Shown in pieces: positions 45,612-55,663 of a DNA stretch of 64,000 nucleotides. The stretch lies in the NCBI GenBank assembly GCA_004194705.1, contig SADC01000011.1, positions 243,310-307,309 of the forward strand, read 5' to 3'. Position 1 is the first letter of the stretch. Every line of letters starts with the position of its first letter. Source of the DNA: Ditylenchus dipsaci. Lineage: Eukaryota > Nematoda > Chromadorea > Rhabditida > Anguinidae. Below the pieces are notes generated by a model, which made no database searches, was not told where the DNA came from, and worked only from the letters and a program-made list of their open reading frames with translations. Position numbers and translations under genes: made by a program.

Positions 45612-48600
45612 ATGTCTTCTGCTGATGTGGTGCACCCAAATCAAGGATGTGCAGATTCAAATAGCAAAGAATGTGGAGATCTTGCCAATAATATGGCTGA
45701 CTGTTACCTCTACGCAGATGAACTGATGTCCATGAAAACACCCCGATGTGTTGGCCGTTGTGCTGTTGAGCTGGGTGATGTAAATATTTTAGTAGATAAA
45801 AATTTTTCATTTTGAAATTTTAAATATTTCAGATAAGTCGCCACAACGTCATTGTTAGTTTTTTTCTTTGGATGAATCGTAAATTTCTTATTTATCATGA
45901 AATTTTAGCAATTGAAACGTTTGAACACCTCGGTTTTCCCTGTTTCCTACAATGAAAAGTTCTACAAAGAAGTAGTGACAGCTGGAGAGCTAGGTGAATA
46001 CTTGATTTTGACCATTCAACTTCTGCCTATAAAATAGTTTTGCAGCTAAACTGGCTTATTTAATGACATCATTGTTGGAGGGGTTTGCTGTCGAGTGGAT
46101 GCCAGTGATGGAGTCAAACGCCTCTACATTATGACTCTTGGGACTCTGGCGCCTTATAGACGGTCGGTTTATGCGCAGTTATTTAACCAGTTTCTAAATT
46201 CCGAAAGCTTAAAAAAACTGTTCGGTTAAAAAAAGGGCGGGTCACTTTATGCTCTTTAACCCGATCAATTATCTTGAACTCTGAAATCCTAACTCGTCCT
46301 AGACTAGAAACTTGAAATCCCGGTTTCAGCGCCCCGAATTTATGAAACGACCATACCTACAAAGTGGCCGAAAAAGTTGGAAAATCTTGAAATTTTTTCA
46401 TTACGAATATTATCATACGCAATTTATTGGGTGTAACTGAAATGTTTCGGCTCAAAGGGGGAAGCTACTTAGGTTTGAAAAAGTGGCTGGGCACGGGCCG
46501 GCCTGGAGCCGGGCCGGGCCTTAAAACTTCAGGCCCGCGGCCCGGCCCGGTCGTCCCGGTAAATCTGATATAACCTAGAATTTCTCGAACTTCAAAATTA
46601 TGATTTTAAATTTTCATGAAAATATATATTTTCATTTCATAATAACAGTTTATTTCTTGGACCCAGGTTGTTAACCATATCGCCAGGCATTGACACTTTA
46701 TTTCCGGACAAAAATTTAACAAAAAGGTATATCGAGCAATACGAAACAGCATTAAGTCTTATAATTGATAAAGAGATTTTAAACCTGAAAAAATTTCAAA
46801 ACAAAAATTGACTTAGAATTGTTCCGAGCATGCATGCATTAAAGGGGCATGTTCGTGCGCGATGAAACACAATTTTCAAAAAAGAAAAGGCGCAAACCAG
46901 GCGTGCCAGAGATTTGAAAAAGATTTAAATTTTGTATACGAATTTTACATTTGTCAAACCCAGCGATTGTGTGTGCAGTGAAAGGCATGAGTACTCAACT
47001 TAACCCCTATCATTCAGCCGGGGCGTGTCCCGAGGTTGAAACTGAGCTGTACCTCTTCGGAGTGTCTCGAGATCTGAGTTTTGGATTCGCTGAGCCTTTG
47101 GTTCGGTTGTTGGTTTATGTAACGTAACTGCTTCGTGTTGGTTATCCCTCGATTACGGTTCAGGTAACCGAAATCGAAAATCTTGTTTACCTGACAGATA
47201 TGCAAAAGAGCGAGAAAATTAGAGAAGAGTTGGTATGAAAAATTGGATTATTACTTGTTCCGCCCTGTTCGCTATAAAGAGTGTGCAACCACGCACAGAT
47301 AGAACGACGAACCAAAGGCAAATCTAAAACTCGACAGAAAACCGTAATCGAGGGATAACCAACACGAAGCAGTTACGTTACATAAACCAACAACCGAACC
47401 AAAGGCTCAGCGAATCCAAAACTCAGAGCACGAGACACTCCGAAGAGGTCCAGCTCAGTTTCAACCTCGGGACCCGACCCGGCTGAATGACAGGGGCCTA
47501 TTTTTCTTATTTTATCAGCGATTGTGTGTGCAGCGAAAGGCATGAGTACTCAACTTAACCCCTGGGGCCTATTTTTCCCATCTACATCGATTTCGATTTT
47601 AAAATCGATTTTGATTTGAAAATCGATGTTAACATCGATGTTGACATCGATGTTGATATCGATGTCAACATCGATGTTGAAATATTTTATTTTCTTGGGA
47701 TTTTCGTCTCATTCACTGTATACTCATGTTTGTTGCATGTAGCTACGTCCATCTATGTCTTCATGCATGTCGCACTTCTATGATCGTTCAAAATTTTTTT
47801 TTTCGATGAGCCAGTCAACCATTCCAACAAGTGCGAAGAAGCGAAAGAAGGAAGACGAGTCGCCTTCGTGAGGTTTTCTTGAAGAACGTGCAGATAAACA
47901 AAGGGCTTCTCTTCGGCGCTTTTTCCTCGCATGTCACGGACGCAAAGAAGATGGAGAAGTGGGAGGACATTCGGAAGCTGATGGTTGCTGAAGGTGATTC
48001 TCTTCTGTCCGGAAAGGAAGCTACCTACGTGAAGAAAGTCTACTGGCAGAACATTCGCACAGCTGCTATTGGTCGATACGATGCCTGCTTGAAGACGGGG
48101 TCTGCTCCAGGCGAACAACTCTCTCCGGTATGTATGCTCGCTTCATCTTCTTGTTTAAAGCTGTTTAGACTTGCTATTTATTTCCAGGAAGACTTGATTG
48201 TTCTCGACATCGTTGGCAAAGAGGTGGCAGAGGGACTTGGCGTTGAGGATTCTCTCGAGGCAATGGAAAACTACAATACGGAGTACTCAGCTGAAGAAAC
48301 AATTTATGGAAAAAGAGGCAAGAAGGAAGTTGGTTATATTTGATTGTTTCTTGTTAATAGATCATCAATTTAATTCTACTTTTTAGAAAGTGCTGTCGGA
48401 GATAGATCAGGCTAAACTGGAGGGAATCAAAGCTCAAACAAGGATGTTCGAGACTCAAACAAAGATGTTCGAATCACAGGCCCGTCTGATGGATGTTCAA
48501 GCCGAGGTGGAGAAGGAAAAGCTTTCAAGCAGTCGAATCAACAAAATGTCCTAGTTCTCTTCATCGTAATGTTATTCATTGCATTGTTATTCGTTGTGGT

Positions 48601-51600
48601 GGCCGTTATGAATAAATGTTGGGTATGAGTGATGATAGTTGTCGCGTATGTTTATTCAACTGGGCTCTACCGGCGGGAGCGTTCCCCAAACAACACAAAG
48701 CAAGACAACTATTGCGAGTCTTGCACACTCTTCTTTGTTGTTAAGGCTGGTGTTCTTCATCATCAGAGTCAGTAAGAAGCTCAATCTGTTCATTTAGCAT
48801 TGCACTAAAACAAAAGAACGTGAAATTAGAAAAAGTGAAAAAGTAAGTAAAAAATGTAAAAAAGGAAAGAGTGACAACGAGTAAGCACCAAACGATGACG
48901 AGCAAAAGCAAAACAGCGACAGCAATACAATGAAAAACTTTTTTCCAACCAAATTTTATCCTTAGATAGCCAAATATGTGAAAAAATACAAAAGCAAAAT
49001 TTTGCAAAAAATCAAAGGCGCTCGCGAGCGCCTTTGATTTCTTGAACAAAAATCTATTTTTAAAATCGATATCAACATCGATGTCGACATCGATGTTGAT
49101 ATCGATGTCGATAAATATAGGTAAAAAATCAAAATCAAAATCGATTTTAAAATCGAAATCGATGTCGATGGGAAAAATAGGCCCCTGTCATTCAGCCGGG
49201 TCGGGTCCCGAGGTTGAAACTGAGCTGGACCTCTTCGGAGTGTCTCGTGCTCTGAGTTTTGGATTCGCTGAGCCTTTGGTTCGGTTGTTGGTTTATGTAA
49301 CGTAACTGCTTCGTGTTGGTTATCCCTCGATTACGGTTTTCTGTCGAGTTTTAGATTTGCCTTTGGTTCGTCGTTCTATCTGTGCGTGGTTGCACACTCT
49401 TTATAGCGAACAGGGCGGAACAAGTAATAATCCAATTTTTCATACCAACTCTTCTCTAATTTCTCGCTCTTTTGTATATCTGTCAGGTAAACAAGATTTT
49501 CGATTTCGTTACCTGAACCGTAATCGAGGGATAACCAACACGAAGCAGTTACGTTACATAAACCAACAACCGAACCAAAGGCTCAGCGAATCCAAACTCA
49601 GATCTCGAGACACTCCGAAGAGGTACAGCTCAGTTTCAACCTCGGGACACGCCCCGGCTGAATGATAGGGGTTAAGTTGAGTACTCATGCCTTTCACTGC
49701 ACACACAATCGCTGGGTTTGACAAATGTAAAATTCATATACAAAAATTTAAATCTTTTTCAATCTCTGGCACGCCTGGTTTGCGCCTTTCTTTTTTGAAA
49801 ATTGTGTTTCATCGCGCACGAACATGCCCCTTTAAGCATAATTAACAAAATAAATTGATAAAGATCAGAATAGGTTGGTACTAAAAAGCTATTTTTATAT
49901 AAAAGCGCTAAAGCAAGATAAGAAGTGTGAATATGTAGTTAGACATACAAGCTGTTAAAGAGATAAAGAGCATTTCATGTAAATAAGAGGTCTAAACAGC
50001 TTTTTTTCGGTTTATTTTAACGCCAAAATTCAGCACAAAAATGAAATTCTGATATTTTTTTACTTGAAAAATGTTAGAATTGTGCTTTGGAAAATTCGGG
50101 CCGGGCTCGGGCCGGGCCGAAACCCTTCCGGGCCGGGCTTTTATAGTTAAGCAGCGGGCGGGCGGACCAAAACCCGGCCGTGCACAGCCCTGGTTCCAGG
50201 TTCAATCCCACGTAGTGGCACAGTATTTATTTGGCTTGTTTGGCCAGTTTAGAGGTAATTAGACTTTTTTGAGCCAGATTCGGAATCAGCGACCCAAATT
50301 ACCCCTAGAAATGATCAAACAAGCTAAAAAAATAGTGTGCCACTACGTGGGATTGAACCTACCGTTGTGGGGACATTTCCGAGTCGCCGTTTCCGAGTCT
50401 GCCGCCGTTTCCGAGTCGGCCGTTTCCGAGCCGGCCGTTCCGAGTCTAGCACAAAAACGTTATATTGGCGCTTTTTTTGCAGCTTAGTTCATTTGCTCAC
50501 TTTTTATTGTTTTATATACAATTTTAATATCAAAATGATCTTCATTCTGTTAGCTATACAACAGCGCCATCAGCGCATGGTTTAACAATTATCCCAGCTG
50601 AGTTTCAGGCAAAACACTACCTGAAACCTAAAAGTAGAGTTAAAAAAATGTGCACCTACTGGATTCGAACTTGATTGTTCGAAATATTCGCATTGGGATG
50701 TGCAACCTTACTTTAAACTTCAGCCACCGAACGGAAAAAAGGAATTTTTTCTTAGGTTTATTCAAATTTTGTCCAGGAAAGGATTTGGTTAATTTCAAAC
50801 ATAGACTCGGAAATGGCCGACTCGGAAATGGCCAACTCGGAAACGGCTGACTCGGAAACGGCCGACTCGGAAACGGCGACTCGGAAAATCCCACAACCTG
50901 AACCTACAGCACCAAACAACACTTTTTTGGCGAAAAACGCGAGCGCTTACGCACTGCGCCATGGAAGCCACTTTTTCAAACCTAAGTAGCTTTCATAACC
51001 GCCCCCCCCCTTTTTAAGCCGGGAGATTTATACTCGGCATAGGCGCTTATGTCTAAAACTCTCGGATATTTTATTTATTTTCCCCGATTTTTCAAATTCG
51101 CCTATAAAAGCTGAAATATCCCGGCTTTTTTAGAAAAAATATAAATTTTGCAGCAAAAAGTCTTAATTTCGCAGCAAATGTTGGTTTTTCCTAGTGTTGT
51201 GGAATTTTCCGGAAAATTAGAAAAAATAGAGAAAAATAAAAATATAGTCAACATTTATCAAACAGTACCCGTTTTTGATCAGGATCCAATAATAATTCAG
51301 CAAAGAACTTTATTGACACCAAAAATAAATCCACCAAAACAATACCGTATTTCCTCTAATTGCCGTGTCCCCTCTAACTGCCGCCCCCCCTGACTTCATG
51401 TGGTCTGAAATTCCTGTTTTCATTTACTGTTTGAGCTGTGTAAAAAGTTCCTGTGAGTCCTCAAACAGTTAATAAAACACGACGGTTTTGGACCATTTGA
51501 AGTTTGAAAATTGCATGCTTCTAACTGCCGCCACGGGGCGGCAAATAGAAGAAATACGGTACTTACCGAAAGTTATCGGTAACTTGCCAGAACCCGTATA

Positions 51601-53408
51601 ACTGACCAAAATTGGTGAATTCAAAAGGGTTGCTAGCTGCAAAGACGTAGCCAGAAATTTCTGACGGGGGTATGGCGACTAAGCACCCCAGAGGTCATTT
51701 TACCTACACCGTTTTTGAGTTTATATATTATTTTTATTTAAAATATTTTTCAAAAAATCGGACAGGAGGGGCTAAAGCCGACTCAGAACCATCCCTTGGC
51801 TACCCTTCTGGCCAGCTGCACAGTTAACTGTAGGATTTAACCATGATATTGTGGCTGGTTCGAAGGTTCGAAAAATCAATTTAGCAGCCCTTCATTTAGT
51901 GGCAGGGCCAGCTCAGGACATTAACTTGTAGGAAAATAATAATGCTAGGAAAAGGCCCTTCTAGGAAAACACGCATATAGGAAAAGGCCAGGCTAGGACA
52001 TTGACAACTGGACAATGTACTCTAGGACAACAGCCTTTTTGGAAAAGCGCCTTTTAGGAAAAGGGACACTAGGACAATCGACTCTAGGACAATGGCCTTT
52101 TTGGAAAGCGCCTTTTAGGAAAAAAGACACTAGGACAATACACTCTAGGACAATCGCCTTTTTGAAAAGCGCTTTCTAGGAAAAGGGACACTAGGACAAT
52201 TTACTCTAGGACAATGATGTCTTAGGAAAAGCGCCTTTTGGGAAAAGGGACGCTAGGACAATGGACAATAGGACAATCGTCTTTCTGGAAAAGCCGCTTC
52301 TTGGATAATTTTTAACTGTCTAAAACGTTATAACATCACTTTATGTGTCTGAAAATAGTATGTCCTATAGTCTCTTGTCCTGTTGTCCATTGTCCTTCTG
52401 TAAATTGTCCTAAAATGCAATTTTCCTATTGTCCATTGTCCTAGTGTCCCTTCCTAAAAGACGCTTTTCCAAAGACATCATTGTCCTAGAGTAAATTGTC
52501 CTAGTGTCCCTTGTCCTGAAAGGCGCTTTTCCAAAGACGTCATTTTTCCTAGAGTACATTGTCCTAGTGTCTCTTTTCCTGATAGGCGCTTTTCCAAAAA
52601 AGCCATTCTCCTAGAGTCGATTGTCCTAGGGTCTACTGTCCAACATGTCATTGTCCAAGTGTGAATTGTCCTAGCCTGGCCTTTTCCTATATGCATGTTT
52701 TCCTAGAAGGGCCTTTTCCTGGAAATATTACTTTCCTATAAGTTAATGTCCTGAGCTGGCCCTGCCCATTTAGTAACGTACCAGCCGTCGATAAGAAAAA
52801 ACCAGCACAGATCCAACTATGGCTTAGTAAAATAAAATTTCTGTTTTTCTAAAACACATACTGACGGAAAATTAGAACAATTTTTCAGGGAAATTTCCCA
52901 TTTCACAACTCTAGCCGAAACATTTCAATTTGATCCCACTTTATTCTCATTGTTTTGGTATCGTATGGAAAATCTCCCAGTTAAATAACTTGCTGTCCTC
53001 GATTTTCCTTGGGCAATCGATTGGGCAAGAGGCCGCCAACGAAAATTTCCCAATGTTTCTAAATTTTTCGGGCACCCTGTAGCCCAAATGTTGTTCAACC
53101 CAGCAAGAATCTAGCCTACATATCTTCCATTTAAAATCCAATTTAGCTATGGAATCGGGACACTCCTTTTGCAACATGTATTCGAGCTTTGCAAAAGAGA
53201 CCAGCAAATCAAGGCTGTTTACCTACATGTTCAGGTTTTTATTCGACCTTTACTGATTATTTCATAACATATACTTTTGCAGACCAACAACGACAGTGCC
53301 TTAGATTTCTACAAGAAATTTGGCTTTAGCGTAAACGGAACTGCTGAGAAATACTACAAGAGGATAGAGCCAGATAATGCCTATGTCCTCGAGAAAGCAG
53401 TCAACTAG
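45612..53408 (+). CDS. NAA50: N-alpha-acetyltransferase 50 (NatE catalytic subunit)
   Basis: NAA50 acetylates protein N-termini that keep Met and works with the NatA complex and in sister-chromatid cohesion. Exons: 45612-45779, 45833-45853, 45909-45993, 46046-46162, 53147-53234 and 53283-53408. The order of blocks matches the family: VELGD, QLKRLNTSVFPVSYNEKFYK, the CCRV strand, RLYIMTLGTLAPYRR, then the acetyl-CoA loop YGIGTLLLQHV and YLHVQ, SALDFYKKFGF, YYKRIEPDNAYVLEKAVN at the end. Exon 4 lacks one T (TTT for TTTT near 46060), which would break the frame between LAY and NDI. Either an assembly error or a real lesion. The first 38 residues extend beyond the usual start, so Met at 45729 or 45735 may be the true start. 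The protein stops at VN, shorter than vertebrate forms. Intron 4 (46163-53146) is filled with transposons. Confidence 0.9.
47565..49188. mobile_element. DNA transposon with ATCGAT arrays and a Myb/SANT ORF
   Basis: Ends GGGGCCTATTTTTCCCATC and GATGGGAAAAATAGGCCCC. Just inside lie arrays of ACATCGATGTT and AAAATCGATTTT (47580-47690 and 49060-49170). It is nested in the centre of the piggyBac-like element. The right part has a perfect hairpin (AAAGGCGCTCGCGAGCGCC, about 49014). The superfamily cannot be fixed: no nuclease is present, and the palindromic host hides any TSD. Confidence 0.7.
47806..48554 (+). CDS. Myb/SANT-like DNA-binding protein of a transposon
   Basis: Exons 47806-48127, 48188-48328 and 48387-48554, with introns of 60 and 58 nt. 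A basic nuclear-type start (SAKKRKKEDE) leads into a Myb/SANT-like helix-turn-helix: MEKWEDIRKLMVAEGD, YVKKVYWQNIRTAAIGRYDA, then KTGSAPGEQLSPEDLIVLD. This resembles the Myb_DNA-bind_5 type used by transposon accessory proteins. The end is a coiled coil with repeats of MFETQTK (about 48450-48540). One extra T at 47869 closes the frame after the basic start, so the reading needs a 1-nt correction there. AATAAA follows at 48611. Likely binds the surrounding ATCGAT arrays, which is inference. Confidence 0.65.
50190..50992 (-). repeat. tRNA-derived SINE, copy 2, split inside box B
   Basis: On the minus strand a head AAGCTACTTAGGTTTGAAAA is followed by a tRNA-like region, with box A in TGGCGCAGTGCGTAAGCGC (about 50968-50950) and box B GTAGGTTCA at 50907-50899. 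The copy is interrupted by the 536-bp element and resumes at 50362 with TGAACCTAC read inverted, then ATCCCACGTAGTGGCAC. Copy 1 lies beside it in opposite orientation, so together they form a fold-back. Confidence 0.65.
50363..50898. mobile_element. MULE-type MITE of CGTTTCCGAGTCGG motifs, 9-bp TSD
   Basis: Perfect 9-bp repeats TGAACCTAC at 50354-50362 and 50899-50907. Ends CGTTGTGGGGACATTTCCG and GGAAAATCCCACAACC. TTTCCGAGTCGGCCG repeats lie inside both ends. It sits in the box B of a SINE. Confidence 0.85.
51343..51561. mobile_element. TACCGTATT MITE, 219 bp
   Basis: TACCGTATTTCCTCTAATTG at the left and AATAGAAGAAATACGGTA at the right. GCCGCCCC/GGGGCGGC lies inside. Confidence 0.8.
51901..52766. 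mobile_element. hAT MITE, palindrome of 60-bp tandem repeats, 8-bp TSD
   Basis: Perfect 8-bp repeats CATTTAGT at 51893-51900 and 52767-52774. Ends GGCAGGGCCAGCTCAGGACA and the inverse. Each half is a tandem array of about 60-nt units (ACTCTAGGACAATGGCC then TTTTGGAAAAGCGCC), about four to six units per side in opposite orientation, around a short AT-rich centre at 52310-52370. Confidence 0.9.
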
Positions 53409-54939
53409 TCCATTTTCTTGTTTTGTTGCCAAATGTTGTACAGTTAACCACGTAAGAGCGTATTACCCGTATTTGCCTCTCTAATTCGGTCCTCAGCTGC
53501 TCTGACAATTTTTCGACCCGATTTTTTCAGTTGTTTACCACTTCTTTTCATACAATCTGGTCTAAAAAATTCAATGATTCTGATTTTACCTATCGTTAAA
53601 AAAAACCTCATAGTTTTGCTATTCAAAAACATGCTTACTCTATATCGAGGTTTTTGCTTTTCCGAATGCCAAAACTAACACGGGAAGGTCAATCATTATT
53701 GAAAAGTATCCAGTACGGGGTGATGCCATGAAAACAGTGGTTGGTGAGAGAAAAATTGCAATGGGTAAGAGAATTGATAATAGTTTAAAAAAAAAGAGAT
53801 GATATTGAAACTGAATACATTTTTTTCATTTACCGTATTTTCTCTATTAATTACCCCCATAGGCGCCCTGCATCTCAGCTCAAAAAAAATAATTTTGCAA
53901 ACCTGTTTTTTTTGCGTTTTAAGAAAACTTAACTTAATCACCACGAACTTAGTTGATTCCACTTTTTAAATTTGGTCCAGCACCCAACATCTCAAAATCA
54001 AAATAATTTTTTCGATTTTTCAGGGGTTAAAAAATAATCACCCCGGGGTAATTAATAATGAAAATACGGTATTCTCGGTACTAAATTTTTGCAACTTTCA
54101 AGTGGAATATCTCGGCCTAGACCACTCGGTGCGAAATTCCGCGTGCAGGTCAGTAACAAGCTCGTTTAGGGCTATCGTTTGGCATATAAGGTTCTTTGAT
54201 AGGCCACGGTGCCCTCGTGCCTTTCCCGTGTTAGGTTTTTTAATAAAGATCGGTAATAATTGAATTCGTTCTATTTTCGGACCTATTTTTCGGTTATAAG
54301 ACTTCGAAAATCGGGTCGGTAAATTGTCTGAGCCAGGTGGTAAGCAAACTGGAGAGGCAAATAGAGGTAGTGTGCTTATCGAGGTTTGACTGCAGTTGCT
54401 AAATTGTTGGTCAATGTTGGGGGTATCACTATTTTTCAAACTGTTGTTTTTTTATCGAAAAAATTTTATTTTTATATTGTCTTTAAGATTTACAAGAACA
54501 ATGACGCACACACACACAAACTCACAAAAAATTAAGAGAATTAGCGAAAGGTCAAAGTAAGTTACCATAATGCCAAAACATGATTTCAAAACATGCTCAA
54601 TTCAAAGTTGTCCATACCATCCGTATAAGCATGGACTCAGGACGGGTCTCTGGTTAGCCCCTGTTGTTTTTGGTGGCCTTTGCTTACAACTGCTTACGCT
54701 TGTTAGATGCATGGTAGGCTAGCGTTGGATAGGCTCAAACATGTTTTCCGAACAACAAAATAGTTGTAGCATATTTAAAGTTTCTTAACCTAACCTAATT
54801 AAACCTAATCCTTAAACCTAATTAAACCTAATCCTTACGATATTTGCGACCAGACTGTCAAAACAGAATCAACAAAAAAATAGAAATTGAGATGAAAAAG
54901 TGTCAGATCCTACGGGGAACGAACTTGAGGGGTGTACAC
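53409..54939. other. Gene-free tract downstream of NAA50
   Basis: Contains the MITE at 53831-54071 and, near 54363, a word ATCGAGGTTTGACTGCAG, a single pogo-like terminus. No exon is supported. Confidence 0.55.
53831..54071. mobile_element. TACCGTATT MITE, 241 bp
   Basis: Closest relative of 13400-13628: TACCGTATTTTCTCTATTAA, the same inner text (GGCGCCCTGCATCTCAGCTC, ACTTAGTTGATTCCACTTTT), and the end GAAAATACGGTA. Confidence 0.85.
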
Positions 54940-55320
54940 TAGGGTTGGCTCGGAATCGATATTTGGACCGGAAGCGGAATTTCAGATTGTGAAAACCAGA
55001 ACCAGAACCGAATTTGATTTTTGTAGAAACCGGAACCGGAATCGGAACCGGAATTTCACTTTTGCCAAACCAAAACCGGAGTCAAAAAATACAGTTTTTC
55101 GAAAAAAAAATCGCTGCCTGTTTACATGATTTTTTCTTGATATTCAACATTGAATATCAACAAGAAAAAATTCGTTCAAAAGTTGAAAATCAGCCGAGCA
55201 AGAACAAAATTATGATACAGTTGGGCTCGGAATTGATATTTGGACCGGAACCGGATTACATATTTTTTCGCGACCGGAACCGGAATTTAAAAAAAAGACC
55301 GGAATGTCGGGCCAACTCTA
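54940..55320. mobile_element. hAT MITE, TAGGGTTGG family, 381 bp, 8-bp TSD
   Basis: Perfect 8-bp repeats GTGTACAC at 54932-54939 and 55321-55328. Starts TAGGGTTGGCTCGGAATCG, ends CGGGCCAACTCTA. The interior repeats ACCGGAACCGGAAT. Confidence 0.9.
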
Positions 55321-55429
55321 GTGTACACTATTAGGGGTTCGACTTTATATACAAACGAGATTTTTCGAATAGAATTGTGCTATTTTGTCAAAAGCGATAA
55401 GTAATGAAAAACGATTTCAACAGTTACTA

Positions 55430-55635
55430 ACTCGAGTAGCTCAATGGTAAAGTGCTGACGTAGTCCATGTGGTCGGGTTCGCTTCCAACACGTCGCCTAC
55501 CTTTTTATATGAAACTGCAAATTTGTATTTGAAAAGGTGCACTTGGGCTGCTGTCGAATATAACTGGTCCACGCCTTTCGCGAATTTCAAATTGAGACTG
55601 TGCCGCGCTGGTATGCTCCTTTAAAAAAATTCTGA
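55430..55635 (+). repeat. tRNA-derived SINE
   Basis: Box A in GAGTAGCTCAATGGTAAAG and box B in CGGGTTCGCTTCC, 38 nt apart, which is tRNA-like spacing. The body ends GTATGCTCCTTTAA, the word that also ends the TTAA elements. Confidence 0.65.
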
Positions 55636-55663
55636 ATACATAAGTGCCAAGTTATGCACGAAG

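Larger units (their letters stand above)
46843..49831. mobile_element. piggyBac-like fold-back, 3.0 kb, TTAA target site
   Basis: TTAA at 46839-46842 and 49832-49835. Ends AGGGGCATGTTCGTGCGCG and the inverse. The arms contain a second palindrome, GGGGCGTGTCCCGAGGTTGA (about 47018 and 49650), and its partner with CGAACCAAAGGCTCAGCG. The 795-bp element at 60114-60908 is the same design without the central insertion. No piggyBac transposase is seen. Confidence 0.75.
46485..50192. mobile_element. hAT-like element of CAGGGCTGTGCACGG type
   Basis: The left end CTGGGCACGGGCCGGCC and right end GGCCGTGCACAGCCCTG are inverted, with GGCCGGGCC runs inside both (46490-46560 and 50100-50170). No matching 8-bp flanks were found. 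No transposase of its own is seen. A fragment of the same family is at 37612. Confidence 0.65.
46459..50290 (+). repeat. tRNA-derived SINE, split copy 1
   Basis: AAGCTACTTAGGTTTGAAAA at 46460 matches the head of SINE copy 2 (minus strand, 50992). The box B half, GGTTCAATCCCACGTAGTGG, resumes at 50198, beyond a 3.7 kb insertion. The tRNA middle is missing, so the insertion came with a deletion. Confidence 0.5.

Noticed and set aside
48741..49049. Hydrophobic minus-strand ORF next to the Myb/SANT gene
   Set aside because: It starts inside a perfect hairpin and the element's ATCGAT array and has Phe/Leu runs expected from A/T tracts. Only its last 20 residues look protein-like, which is too little to call.
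51901..52766. CRISPR-like array from regular 60-nt repeats
   Set aside because: Repeats are contiguous without unique spacers, inverted in the second half and bounded by a hAT-type TSD; the locus is animal DNA.
55430..55500. Functional tRNA gene
   Set aside because: Box A and box B are good, but the arms do not pair into a cloverleaf and a SINE-like body follows.
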